DNA from: Prevotella sp.
Lineage (GTDB): Bacteria; Bacteroidota; Bacteroidia; Bacteroidales; Bacteroidaceae
DNA: 39,911 nt
NCBI GenBank assembly: GCA_017449025.1
Contig: JAFSKJ010000046.1
Location: 1 to 39,911 of the forward strand
Direction: 5' to 3'
In this document: one piece after another, positions 34,318-39,632 of the stretch
Numbering within the stretch: the first letter of the stretch is position 1
Layout of the letters: every line of letters starts with the position of its first letter
Made by a program: the position numbers and the translations under genes
Notes under the pieces: model-generated
What the model was told of the DNA's origin: nothing
Database searches by the model: none
Seen by the model: the letters and a program-made list of their open reading frames with translations, nothing else

Positions 34318-34450
34318 GTTGTCTGTATTTATGAAATTATACTGCAAAGATGCGAAATAATTTCATAACGGCGCAAGGGTCTCGCCGCTTCTTACGGTTA
34401 TTTTCTCTTTTTTTGCTATTTTTAGTTAATCAGGTTGAAAAATCAAATGA

Positions 34451-34674
34451 TTGAGTCCACTTTAAAAAGTCAACAAATGGAAGCAACAACTAAAAAACTA
34501 CGCGCAGCCGCTCCCCTCCCTTGTAAGGGAGTGGTTGGGGGTGGGGTCAGTATCTTCTTCGCTGTCAGGATGTTACAGACCCCACCCCTGCCCCTCCCCT
34601 TGATGGGAGGGGAGTGGCTGCGCTCCGTTTTTTGCCGTCTTAATCATGGTTTTGACTTTTTAAAGTGGGCTCAA
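34451..34674. mobile_element. MITE-like element with 23-bp terminal inverted repeats
   Basis: Ends TTGAGTCCACTTTAAAAAGT (34451 on) and its near-perfect complement ending at 34674 (one mismatch in 23). Inside are further complementary arms: GCAGCCGCTCCCCTCCC against GGGAGGGGAGTGGCTGC, and CCCCACCCC-type tracts. The 224-bp element could fold as one hairpin and encodes nothing convincing. No clear target-site duplication. Its inner CTCCCCT/AGGGGAG arms recall the palindromes in the methyltransferase and GH31 genes. Confidence 0.6.
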
Positions 34675-34687
34675 ATACGTATTTGTT

Positions 34688-34936
34688 ATGATTACAGCAG
34701 CTAACAATGTACAGATGCAAGGCGTTTACGTGAACGTGCCGGCCGTGGACTGGTCGCTGTTCCGTGAACTCATCCGCAAGTTCGGCTGGCAGGCAGAGAC
34801 CCGCGAGAAGTTGCTCGACCGCTTCGTCGGCAGCCGACCGACCAATCCCGGCATCAGCGAAGAGGAAATCATGGACGAGATGAGAGCCGTCAGATACGCA
34901 AACACCTCAGCCAGCACAACCATACCAGAATCATAA
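34688..34936 (+). CDS. Antitoxin-like small protein
   Basis: An 82-aa protein: MITAANNVQMQG, then VDWSLFRELIRKFGWQAETR and a C-terminal SEEEIMDEMRAVRYA helix. Proteins of this layout commonly occur as the first gene of Bacteroidetes toxin-antitoxin pairs. No toxin gene follows; a 113-bp repeat found also after the MazF-like remnant comes instead, so the partner may have been lost. The leader CTCAAATACGT(A/G)(T/C)TTGTT is shared with the second antitoxin-like gene. Confidence 0.6.
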   Translation: MITAANNVQMQGVYVNVPAVDWSLFRELIRKFGWQAETREKLLDRFVGSRPTNPGISEEEIMDEMRAVRYANTSASTTIPES

Positions 34937-34982
34937 AGCTTGCCGACTTCATGGCAATGATGTTTCAATCCCCCCTTTTATG

Positions 34983-35095
34983 CTTATGCCACCGCTAACC
35001 TACATACACGCTTCTGAGGCGGCCCGCACGACGGCGGGCGGCAGGGCGGCGGACGCGATGCAGAAAGTGTGTGAGACGATAGGATTATTTAACGC
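34983..35095 (+). repeat. 113-bp direct repeat, copy A
   Basis: Matches 35797-35909 at 111 of 113 positions. It carries the start of a small frame (ATG at 34986) encoding MPPLTYIHASEAARTTAGG and ending KVCETIGLFNA; in copy A the frame stops at 35111 after 41 codons. Confidence 0.85.
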
Positions 35096-35126
35096 CATCA
35101 TCGCGCGATAAGTGAAAAAAATTGCT

Positions 35127-35149
35127 TACCTTTGCAGCCGAAAGGCTGC
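35127..35149 (+). promoter_or_regulatory. -7 element and leader hairpin before the second antitoxin-like gene
   Basis: TACCTTTG at 35127-35134 is followed directly by GCAGCC-GAAA-GGCTGC, a hairpin with a GNRA loop. The 46-nt stretch from 35091, with GCGCGATAA and AATTGCTTA, recurs at 36271-36315 before the DUF4160 remnant. A good -33 element is not visible. Confidence 0.45.
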
Positions 35150-35160
35150 GAAACTGCTCA

Positions 35161-35195
35161 CGCTCGGCAATTGATGCAAGCATCATTGCACTCGC
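35161..35195 (+). repeat. Core-variable palindromic element, copy 1
   Basis: Border CGCTCGGC, palindromic core AATTGATGCAAGCATCATT, border GCACTCGC. The same borders with different self-complementary cores occur at 36043-36079, 36614-36650 and 38838-38883. Confidence 0.6.
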
Positions 35196-35244
35196 TTAAT
35201 CGCAGTTTTGTCAATCGAATATTCAACTCAAATACGTGCTTGTT

Positions 35245-35454
35245 ATGTGCACAGTAACATTAGAGTACAACAGCCACAGCGCATTGGCGCGTCGCAAGCT
35301 CGCTGCCTTACTGGCCACAGGGCTGTTCTTGCAGAAGGACATCAAGCCTGACACGCCGACACCCGAAGAGGTGGAAGCCCATCGTCAGCTGAGGGATGCC
35401 GTCCTTGAGCATTCACGCAAGACCATGTCTCACGTCATAGCCCGCTACCTATGA
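35245..35454 (+). CDS. Antitoxin-like protein upstream of a MazF-type toxin remnant
   Basis: A 69-aa protein starting MCTVTLEYNSHSALARRKLAALL and rich in charged residues in its second half (TPEEVEAHRQLRDAVLEHSRKTM). Its stop overlaps the toxin start as ATGA, the usual arrangement of coupled antitoxin-toxin pairs. A GTG nine nt upstream is an alternative start. It is probably the cognate antitoxin, retained although the toxin frame is broken. Confidence 0.65.
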   Translation: MCTVTLEYNSHSALARRKLAALLATGLFLQKDIKPDTPTPEEVEAHRQLRDAVLEHSRKTMSHVIARYL

Positions 35455-35792
35455 AGTATCATTAGCGCGACATCGTAGAGGTCAGCTTCCTCTTCCCCGA
35501 CGGCACGTTCAAGCCCCACCCCGCCATCATCGTCAGCAACGACCAGTTGCAGGAGGACGAGGACGGCATGTTCTATCTCGTGCTCATCACCTCCAACGAC
35601 TGGCTCAACCCGCAGTATTCCTATCCGCTGACCGACGAAATGGTGACAGGTTTCACGTTTTCGAAGCCCTGCCTCGTCAAGTGCCATATCATTACGGGCA
35701 ACATCGAACGCGACGTACAGCGCCGCCTCGGCAGCATCAAGCAGAAATACTTCGATGAGATAGTTGACAAGATTGTCGATTCTATTTTTTAA
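35451..35792 (+). pseudogene. PemK/MazF-family toxin with early amber codon
   Basis: The frame reads MKYH, TAG (35463-35465), then RDIVEVSFLFPDGTFKPHPA and on to a normal end at 35792. RDIVxVxF and HPAIIVSND are the hallmark N-terminal motifs of MazF/PemK mRNA interferases. The single nonsense codon at position 5 removes translation of the whole domain; the next in-frame possible start is near 35547, after those motifs. Intact length would be 113 aa. A sequencing error at one base would give an intact gene. Confidence 0.8.
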
Positions 35793-35796
35793 TCCC

Positions 35797-35909
35797 CTTA
35801 TGCCACCGCTAACCTACATACACGCTTCTGAGGCTGCCCGCACGACGGCGGGCGGCGGGGCGGCGGACGCGATGCAGAAAGTGTGTGAGACGATAGGATT
35901 ATTTAACGC
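35797..35909 (+). repeat. 113-bp direct repeat, copy B
   Basis: Second copy of 34983-35095 (111/113 identical), starting just after the toxin remnant's stop codon. Here the frame from ATG 35800 runs to 35955 (51 aa), ending with YLAVSDISINTHN after the repeat. Whether it is translated is unknown. Confidence 0.85.
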
Positions 35910-36042
35910 GGAATATTTGGCGGTGTCAGATATTTCTATAAACACACACAATTAGCGCTACTGGCGCAGACTACATTATTAAAATGCGCGGGCACCCGCG
36001 TCAATATACGGCTTTTCTTGCAATCGGGCAACCGACGGAGCA

Positions 36043-36079
36043 GCGAGAGAAGAGCCAAGCTTGCTTGTGCTCTTCCGAG
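36043..36079 (-). repeat. Core-variable palindromic element, copy 2
   Basis: Borders GCGAG and CCGAG around a core with AAGAGC/GCTCTT arms. Wider flanks (GGAGCAGCGAG; CCGAGTCGCGACGGAGG) match those of the copy at 36614-36650, whose core differs completely. Confidence 0.55.
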
Positions 36080-36162
36080 TCGCGACGGAGGTCGAGCGTA
36101 GCTCAAGGGAGGCCGCATTGTTTTTTCATCCCCATCGGAAAAATAATTAATTCTTAAATACA

Positions 36163-36219
36163 ATGACAATGACAAAGACAATGAGAAGATTGTTTTCGAG
36201 GGCGGCGGCGACGATTTAA
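36163..36219 (+). CDS. Possible 18-aa leader peptide or signal-peptide remnant
   Basis: MTMTKTMRRLFSRAAATI, ATG after an A/T-rich stretch, stop one base before a strong hairpin. It looks like the start of a Bacteroidetes signal peptide that has lost its gene, or a leader ORF of an attenuator. Very short, so low confidence. Confidence 0.25.
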   Translation: MTMTKTMRRLFSRAAATI

Positions 36220-36220
36220 T

Positions 36221-36255
36221 CGGGCGAAGATGACAAAATGAAACATCTTCGCCCG
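36221..36255 (+). terminator. Perfect 12-bp hairpin
   Basis: CGGGCGAAGATG / CATCTTCGCCCG with an 11-nt A-rich loop, followed by CTTTC. Likely terminator or attenuator, directly after the 18-codon frame. Confidence 0.6.
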
Positions 36256-36305
36256 CTTTCGTAAGATTTAACGCCCGAATCGCGCGATAATTGGAAATAA
36301 TTGCT

Positions 36306-36313
36306 TAACTTTG
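36306..36313 (+). promoter_or_regulatory. -7 element before the DUF4160 remnant
   Basis: TAACTTTG, within a 45-nt stretch matching 35091-35136 (GCGCGATAA ... AATTGCTTA). It lies 30 nt before the ATG at 36344. Confidence 0.5.
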
Positions 36314-36436
36314 CACCCACAGAACAATAAAACATTCAAGCGCATGGGTTCAATATTCATCATCCAGGGCATCCTGATTTACATCTACGCCTTCGACCAC
36401 AACCCGCCGCACATCCACGTGCGCAGCGGCACGGAC

Positions 36437-36465
36437 CGCTCGGCTCTGCCGCTTTGCTTGCAAAG
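36437..36465 (+). repeat. 29-bp palindromic insert 1 in DUF4160
   Basis: CGCTCGGCTCTGCCG followed by the palindrome CTTTGCTTGCAAAG. Precise insertion is shown by the reading frame on both sides (GTD, then NFSIT). Confidence 0.75.
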
Positions 36466-36534
36466 AACTTCTCCATCACCATCCAGGACCGCATCATCGA
36501 GGGCAAGGCACGCTCGAAGACCGTCAAAATCATC

Positions 36535-36563
36535 CGCTCGGCTTTGCCGCTTGCCTAAGCAAG
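36535..36563 (+). repeat. 29-bp palindromic insert 2 in DUF4160
   Basis: CGCTCGGCTTTGCCG followed by CTTGCCTAAGCAAG. Same length and same 15-nt front as insert 1 (one substitution), but a different self-complementary end. Confidence 0.75.
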
Positions 36564-36613
36564 AACGACTTCATCGACGAGCACGAGGCAGAGCTGATGG
36601 AACCGATGGAACA

Positions 36614-36650
36614 GCGAGTGCAAAATGAAACTTGTTTCAATTTTGCCGAG
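36614..36650 (-). repeat. Core-variable palindromic element, copy 3, in DUF4160
   Basis: Borders GCGAGTGC and GCCGAG around AAAATGAAACTTGTTTCAATTTT. Reverse-complemented it has the CTCGGC ... GCACTCGC borders of the copy at 35161-35195. Confidence 0.65.
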
Positions 36651-36737
36651 TCGTGACAGAGGAAGAATGAAGTTCAACTCTGGGGCAGGGCTCAGCGCGG
36701 AGAGAAAATAACCAAAATCAGATAAGGAGGACAGATT

Positions 36738-36971
36738 ATGTTACTGACGATTACAGATGTAGAGTACCTGGGCGACTATACGTTGCTCTGTACGTTCAGC
36801 ACGGGCGAGCGCCGCAAGGTTGACCTCACGCCGCTGCTCGATTATCCCGCTTTCGAGGAACTGCGCGACAAGAACGAGTTCATCCAGTTCGGCCTCGACC
36901 AGACCATCTTCTGGAAGAACGGCGCCGACATCGCCCCCGAAAGGCTCTATGAACTGGGCAAAGCGGCGTGA
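36738..36971 (+). CDS. DUF2442 protein
   Basis: A 77-aa protein covering the whole DUF2442 domain: MLLTITDVEYLGDYTLLCTF, then GERRKVDLTPLLDYPAF and a C-terminal WKNGADIAPERLYELG. It is preceded by a perfect AAGGAGG 8 nt from the ATG, unusual for Bacteroidetes, located across the stop of the DUF4160 remnant. Likely the antitoxin-like partner of DUF4160. It remains intact although the partner is broken. Confidence 0.85.
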   Translation: MLLTITDVEYLGDYTLLCTFSTGERRKVDLTPLLDYPAFEELRDKNEFIQFGLDQTIFWKNGADIAPERLYELGKAA

Positions 36972-36999
36972 GTTTATTCACAAACGACAAAGAACAATG

Positions 37000-37035
37000 A
37001 GCGGATAGACCGACGGACATTCGGAACTATCCGCT
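37000..37035 (+). terminator. Hairpin after the DUF2442 gene
   Basis: AGCGGATAG / CTATCCGCT, 9-bp stem with an 18-nt loop, followed by TTCAT; a modest terminator. Confidence 0.5.
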
Positions 37036-37063
37036 TTCATAAAGACAAACAACGCTTTATCAA

Positions 37064-37585
37064 ATGGAAGAAATCAGAGTTTATCTCTCCCCGTGGAAGA
37101 ACGCCCTCCTCATCCTGGTCTGTTTTGCATTCGCAGCCCTTGGCCTCCACACCCTTATTGTGCATCCCGAGAAGTTCGGTTTTATGCTTTGGCTGGGCCT
37201 TCTGCTCTTCGGCCTCGGCGGCATCTTTATGCTATGGCTCATTATGAAGGAACGGATAACGGGCAAACCTTATTACCTCGTCACGGACGAAAGCATCACC
37301 ATGAACAGCGGCCTGAAAGCGTGGGAAGTCCGCTTCGCCGACGTGGAGCGTTTCTTCCTTGTCGGCAAGATGATAGGGATACGCTACAGGAAGGACAGAG
37401 AGATTCAGAAGATGGAGGAGGCCAGCGGGCTCGGGCGCTTAGTCCGCCGCTTCAACGAGCGCATCGGTGGTTCGCAGGAACACCTCTATGCATCCGGCAT
37501 GACGATGAAGCCCAAAGAGCTGTGCGACCTGCTGAATGAACGGGTGAAAAAAGTGAAGGGCGGAAGGAAAAGGCCGAAGGCCTGA
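37064..37585 (+). CDS. STM3941-like membrane protein
   Basis: A 173-aa protein with two N-terminal membrane helices (NALLILVCFAFAALGLHTLI; FMLWLGLLLFGLGGIFMLWLI) and a PH-like cytoplasmic domain (PYYLVTDESITMNSG, VRFADVERFFLVGKMIGIRY) ending in a Lys-rich tail. The layout matches the STM3941 family of unknown function. It stands alone between a terminator and the RAYT repeat cluster. Confidence 0.75.
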   Translation: MEEIRVYLSPWKNALLILVCFAFAALGLHTLIVHPEKFGFMLWLGLLLFGLGGIFMLWLIMKERITGKPYYLVTDESITMNSGLKAWEVRFADVERFFLVGKMIGIRYRKDREIQKMEEASGLGRLVRRFNERIGGSQEHLYASGMTMKPKELCDLLNERVKKVKGGRKRPKA

Positions 37586-37654
37586 TAAGACTACAGGCAG
37601 GCGGTGGAGTGCGAAGCACGGAACCCCTGTAAGACGGACGGACAAACCAACCAT

Positions 37655-37676
37655 AACCCCGACGGGGTGACAGAAT
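37655..37676 (+). repeat. Left inverted repeat of the RAYT unit
   Basis: A perfect 22-bp inverted partner of 38405-38426, containing the hairpin CCCCGACGGGG followed by TGACAGAAT. Confidence 0.8.
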
Positions 37677-37692
37677 ATTTCGGCAGAGAAAC

Positions 37693-37872
37693 TGCCACCC
37701 TTTCAGGGTTCAGTTTGTTTGTGGCATCGTTATCAGGGGTTCCGCTTCGCTCCACCGCCTGCCTGTGTTCTGATGTCCCTTTGGGACAATGCTCCACCGC
37801 CTGCCTGTGTTCTGACGTCCCTTTGGGACAATGCTCCACCGCCTGCCTGTAATCTATACACCCCTTTCGGGG
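37693..37872. repeat. REP-like repeat cluster left of the RAYT
   Basis: A 42-bp unit starting CTCCACCGCCTGCCTGTGTT, with hairpin GTCCCTTTGGGAC, begins at 37750 and 37792 and partially at 37834. About 105 bp (37693-37802) recur as a direct copy at 38411-38515 on the right side of the RAYT gene. Confidence 0.75.
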
Positions 37873-37949
37873 TTTAAGCGGTGACACGGACAATTACGCA
37901 ACCGCCTCTGGGGGTTGAACAATGACAATCAATAACCAAATAAAACGAT

Positions 37950-38405
37950 ATGGCAAGTACACTGGTAAAAATCGACATCCACCTGATATTCCACGTCAAG
38001 AGCACGGGCGTGAAGATGCGGACGGAAGACCTCGGCCGCATCTTCGCCTACATCGGCGGCATCATCAAGGGCATCGGCGGGCTGCCCATCGAAATCGGCG
38101 GCATGACCGACCACGTACACATCCTCACGTCGCTGCCGAAGACCGTGTCGCTGGCCGACTTCGTCCGCGCCGTCAAGGCCGACAGCAGCAAGTGGATGAA
38201 GCAGCTCGACCCGTGCTACGCCGCGTTCGCCTGTCAGGAGGAATATGGCGCGTTCTCCGTCAGCCCATCGCTCATCGACAAGACGGTGAAGTACATCCGC
38301 GGCCAAGAGGAACATCACAAGAAGCGGACGTTCCAGGAGGAATACCGGTTGTTCCTGGAGGCATACGGCATTGAGTACGACGAGCGCTATGCGTTCAGCG
38401 ATTGA
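37950..38405 (+). CDS. REP-associated tyrosine transposase (RAYT, IS200/IS605-like)
   Basis: A 151-aa Y1 HUH transposase: HVH metal-binding pair (H55, H57 in MTDHVHILTS) and catalytic Y115 with Q119 (KYIRGQEEHHKK). The CQEEYGAFSVS segment is typical of the IS200 family. Single-strand transposases of this group recognise REP hairpins, and the gene is framed by a 22-bp inverted repeat and by direct REP-like repeats, as for domesticated RAYTs. The stop codon overlaps the right inverted repeat. Length is normal and all catalytic residues are present, so it may be active. Confidence 0.9.
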   Translation: MASTLVKIDIHLIFHVKSTGVKMRTEDLGRIFAYIGGIIKGIGGLPIEIGGMTDHVHILTSLPKTVSLADFVRAVKADSSKWMKQLDPCYAAFACQEEYGAFSVSPSLIDKTVKYIRGQEEHHKKRTFQEEYRLFLEAYGIEYDERYAFSD

Positions 38406-38515
38406 TTCTGTCACCCCGTCGGGGTTCAGTTTGTTGGCGGCATCGTTAGCAGGGGTTCCGCCTTGCTCCACCGCCTGCCTGTGGTCTGTAATCCCTTCGG
38501 GACATTGCCCCACCG
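38405..38515 (-). repeat. Right inverted repeat and REP-like repeat of the RAYT unit
   Basis: Starts with ATTCTGTCACCCCGTCGGGG (complement of 37657-37676) and continues with GTTCAGTTTGTTGGCGGCAT, CTCCACCGCCTGCCTGTGGT and the hairpin TCCCTTCGGGA. The part from 38411 is a direct copy of 37693-37802. Confidence 0.75.
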
Positions 38516-38837
38516 CTCACCATTATTCCATCATCCCTTCTTTTCTTCCCCATCTGCCTGCGTTTATATCACTTTCCCCTCCTAAACTACCCATTTCCTA
38601 CTAAATTATCATAAAATCGCATACGGATGATACGCCGTGTGCGATTTTTTAGTAACTTTGTTGTCAGATTCTGAGACAAGTCAACATGAGTATTCACCAA
38701 AATAGCAATGAAAAGGGCGGGCGCCCTCCGCCTGCGACACGAAAAGCGCGTCGCACAGGTCGAAAGTTTTTGTATCTTTGACTTCTTGCGTCCCTACGGT
38801 AGCGAGCAAGCTCGAGCGCGTCGAAGATAGGCTGCAT
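38516..38837. other. Region without a convincing gene
   Basis: TAACTTTG at 38653-38660 is -7-like and precedes a short frame (ATG 38686, 32 codons, MSIHQNSNEKGGRPPPATRK) that resembles the start of Bacteroidetes mobilisation proteins but ends after FLYL. TATCTTTG at 38773-38780 is another -7-like site. The palindrome GGGCGGGCGCCCTCCGCC at 38715-38732 echoes GC-rich stretches at 235-252 and 39886-39904. Confidence 0.35.
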
Positions 38838-38883
38838 CTCGGAAATACAAAGAAAAACGAGTTTTCCTTTGGTATTTCGCTCG
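38838..38883. repeat. Core-variable palindromic element, copy 4
   Basis: Borders CTCGG and CGCTCG around a 35-bp core with AAATACAAAGAAAA on one arm and TTTTCCTTTGGTATTT on the other. From memory this sequence type is widespread in Prevotella-like genomes; I could not check. Confidence 0.6.
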
Positions 38884-38899
38884 ATTTGCACTATCTTTG
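38868..38899 (+). promoter_or_regulatory. Promoter overlapping the palindromic element
   Basis: TTTG (38868-38871, inside the palindrome), a 20-nt spacer and TATCTTTG (38892-38899): a full consensus promoter 31 nt before the ATG at 38930. Confidence 0.75.
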
Positions 38900-38929
38900 C
38901 AGCCGTGAAACGATAAAAACAACGAAGAT

Positions 38930-39206
38930 ATGACCGCACGACGCGAGAAATCGAAGCCATAGAAGCCGCAGCTGAACAAGCAGCTGGAGGCAATGCAGGA
39001 GGAGAAACCGAAAGAAGACCAAAGCATCGCTTTAGAGGCAGGCAAGTTCTGTCTGGACATAGCCAAGCTGGTGTTTGGAGGTGCGATTCTGGCAGGCATC
39101 ATGCAGCAGAGCATTGAGTTCTCTTCCTTACTGGACTGGGGTTGTGCTGCTGTTTGTGGCGTTCGGCTTTTATTTGATTAAGAGATCTAAAAAACATAGG
39201 AGATAG
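38930..39206 (+). pseudogene. Small membrane-protein gene (DUF6722-like) with amber codon and frameshift
   Basis: The frame opens MTARREKSKP, TAG (38960-38962), then KPQLNKQLEAMQEEKPKEDQ and a membrane segment (KLVFGGAILAGIMQQ). Near 39139-39144 the reading must shift to continue VVLLFVAFGFYLIKRSKKHR to the stop at 39206. Without shift it ends at 39181 with an unlikely CAAVCGVRLLFD tail. The combined protein has two helices and a basic tail, like small Bacteroidetes DUF6722 proteins (family assignment from memory). An ATG at 38993 could restart translation after the amber codon, but the second helix would still be lost. Confidence 0.65.
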
Positions 39207-39210
39207 TATT

Positions 39211-39318
39211 ATGACACTGACATCATTCTTTGCGATTGTAGGTCTTATTGGCCTCGTAGCATTCATAGGCACGATTATCTATTTCCACCATCAAGACATC
39301 ATAATCAAAGGAAACTGA
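39211..39318 (+). CDS. Single-helix membrane microprotein, 35 aa
   Basis: MTLTSFFAIVGLIGLVAFIG ... IIIKGN: one transmembrane helix and a short polar tail. It begins 4 nt after the end of the broken membrane-protein gene and probably shares its promoter. Function unknown; likely a partner of the two-helix protein. Confidence 0.6.
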   Translation: MTLTSFFAIVGLIGLVAFIGTIIYFHHQDIIIKGN

Positions 39319-39632
39319 TTATGGGAGTGTAGAATGAACGGTCTGCTCTGACCTGTTGTTGACGGGGCCGACGCCCATCACTGAAGAATTATCCGCCGCC
39401 GAGGCTCCGTTGCAGGAGTCCCGGCGGCGTCCGTTTGGTCTCAGTGCCCTCCGCTGGAGGTCGCTACGGTGATATTTTTCAAAGCGTGGGGAAAAGGCGC
39501 GTTTCGACGGCCAAAAGTTTTCGGAACATGGAGTAAAGGCGGGTTTCGACGCGGTTTTGAAAAAATTTCGGCGAGAAAAGGCGGGTTTCGATGCAGAAAA
39601 AATATTTTTTGGACTTTAAAACTGGTTTTATT
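39319..39632. other. Intergenic region with hairpin
   Basis: Contains CGCCGCCG / CGGCGGCG (about 39391-39428) as a possible terminator, and the 42-bp tandem repeat described separately. No clear promoter for the last gene. Confidence 0.45.
39492..39617 (+). repeat. Three tandem 42-bp repeats
   Basis: The core AAAGGCG(C/G)GTTTCGA(C/T)G starts at 39492, 39534 and 39576 (first base A, T, A), exactly 42 bp apart. Units 1 and 2 also share TTTTCGG/ATTTCGG and a GAG end; unit 3 diverges after the core. Confidence 0.8.

Larger units (their letters stand above)
36344..36724 (+). pseudogene. DUF4160 gene broken by three palindromic insertions
   Basis: The start MGSIFIIQGILIYIYAFDHN with PPHIHVRSGTD is clearly DUF4160. 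Removing a 29-bp insert (36437-36465) resumes NFSITIQDRIIEGKARSKTV; removing a second 29-bp insert (36535-36563) resumes NDFIDEHEAELME; removing about 75 bp (36603-36677) resumes LWGRAQRGEKITKIR and TAA at 36722-36724. The three pieces form a normal-sized DUF4160 protein of about 82 aa. The 29-bp inserts shift frame and the third contains TGA, so the present gene cannot give the full protein. The intact DUF2442 gene follows; DUF4160-DUF2442 pairs behave like toxin-antitoxin modules. Confidence 0.82.

Noticed and set aside
37750-37872. CRISPR array
   Set aside because: The 42-bp units follow each other without unique spacers and contain REP hairpins; no cas genes are nearby.
38686-38784. Short MobC-like coding gene
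   Set aside because: Only 32 codons, with just a KGGRPP similarity to the start of mobilisation proteins and no following domain.
35451-38962. Recoding of TAG as a sense codon, suggested by two in-frame ambers
   Set aside because: TAG serves as the natural stop of the reactivation protein, the EEP-fold protein and the small basic protein in the same window, and the second damaged gene also carries a frameshift. Decay is simpler.
39492-39617. CRISPR array or plasmid origin iterons
   Set aside because: Only three units, with spacer-like parts that are themselves partly similar, and no replication gene visible. Kept only as a tandem repeat.
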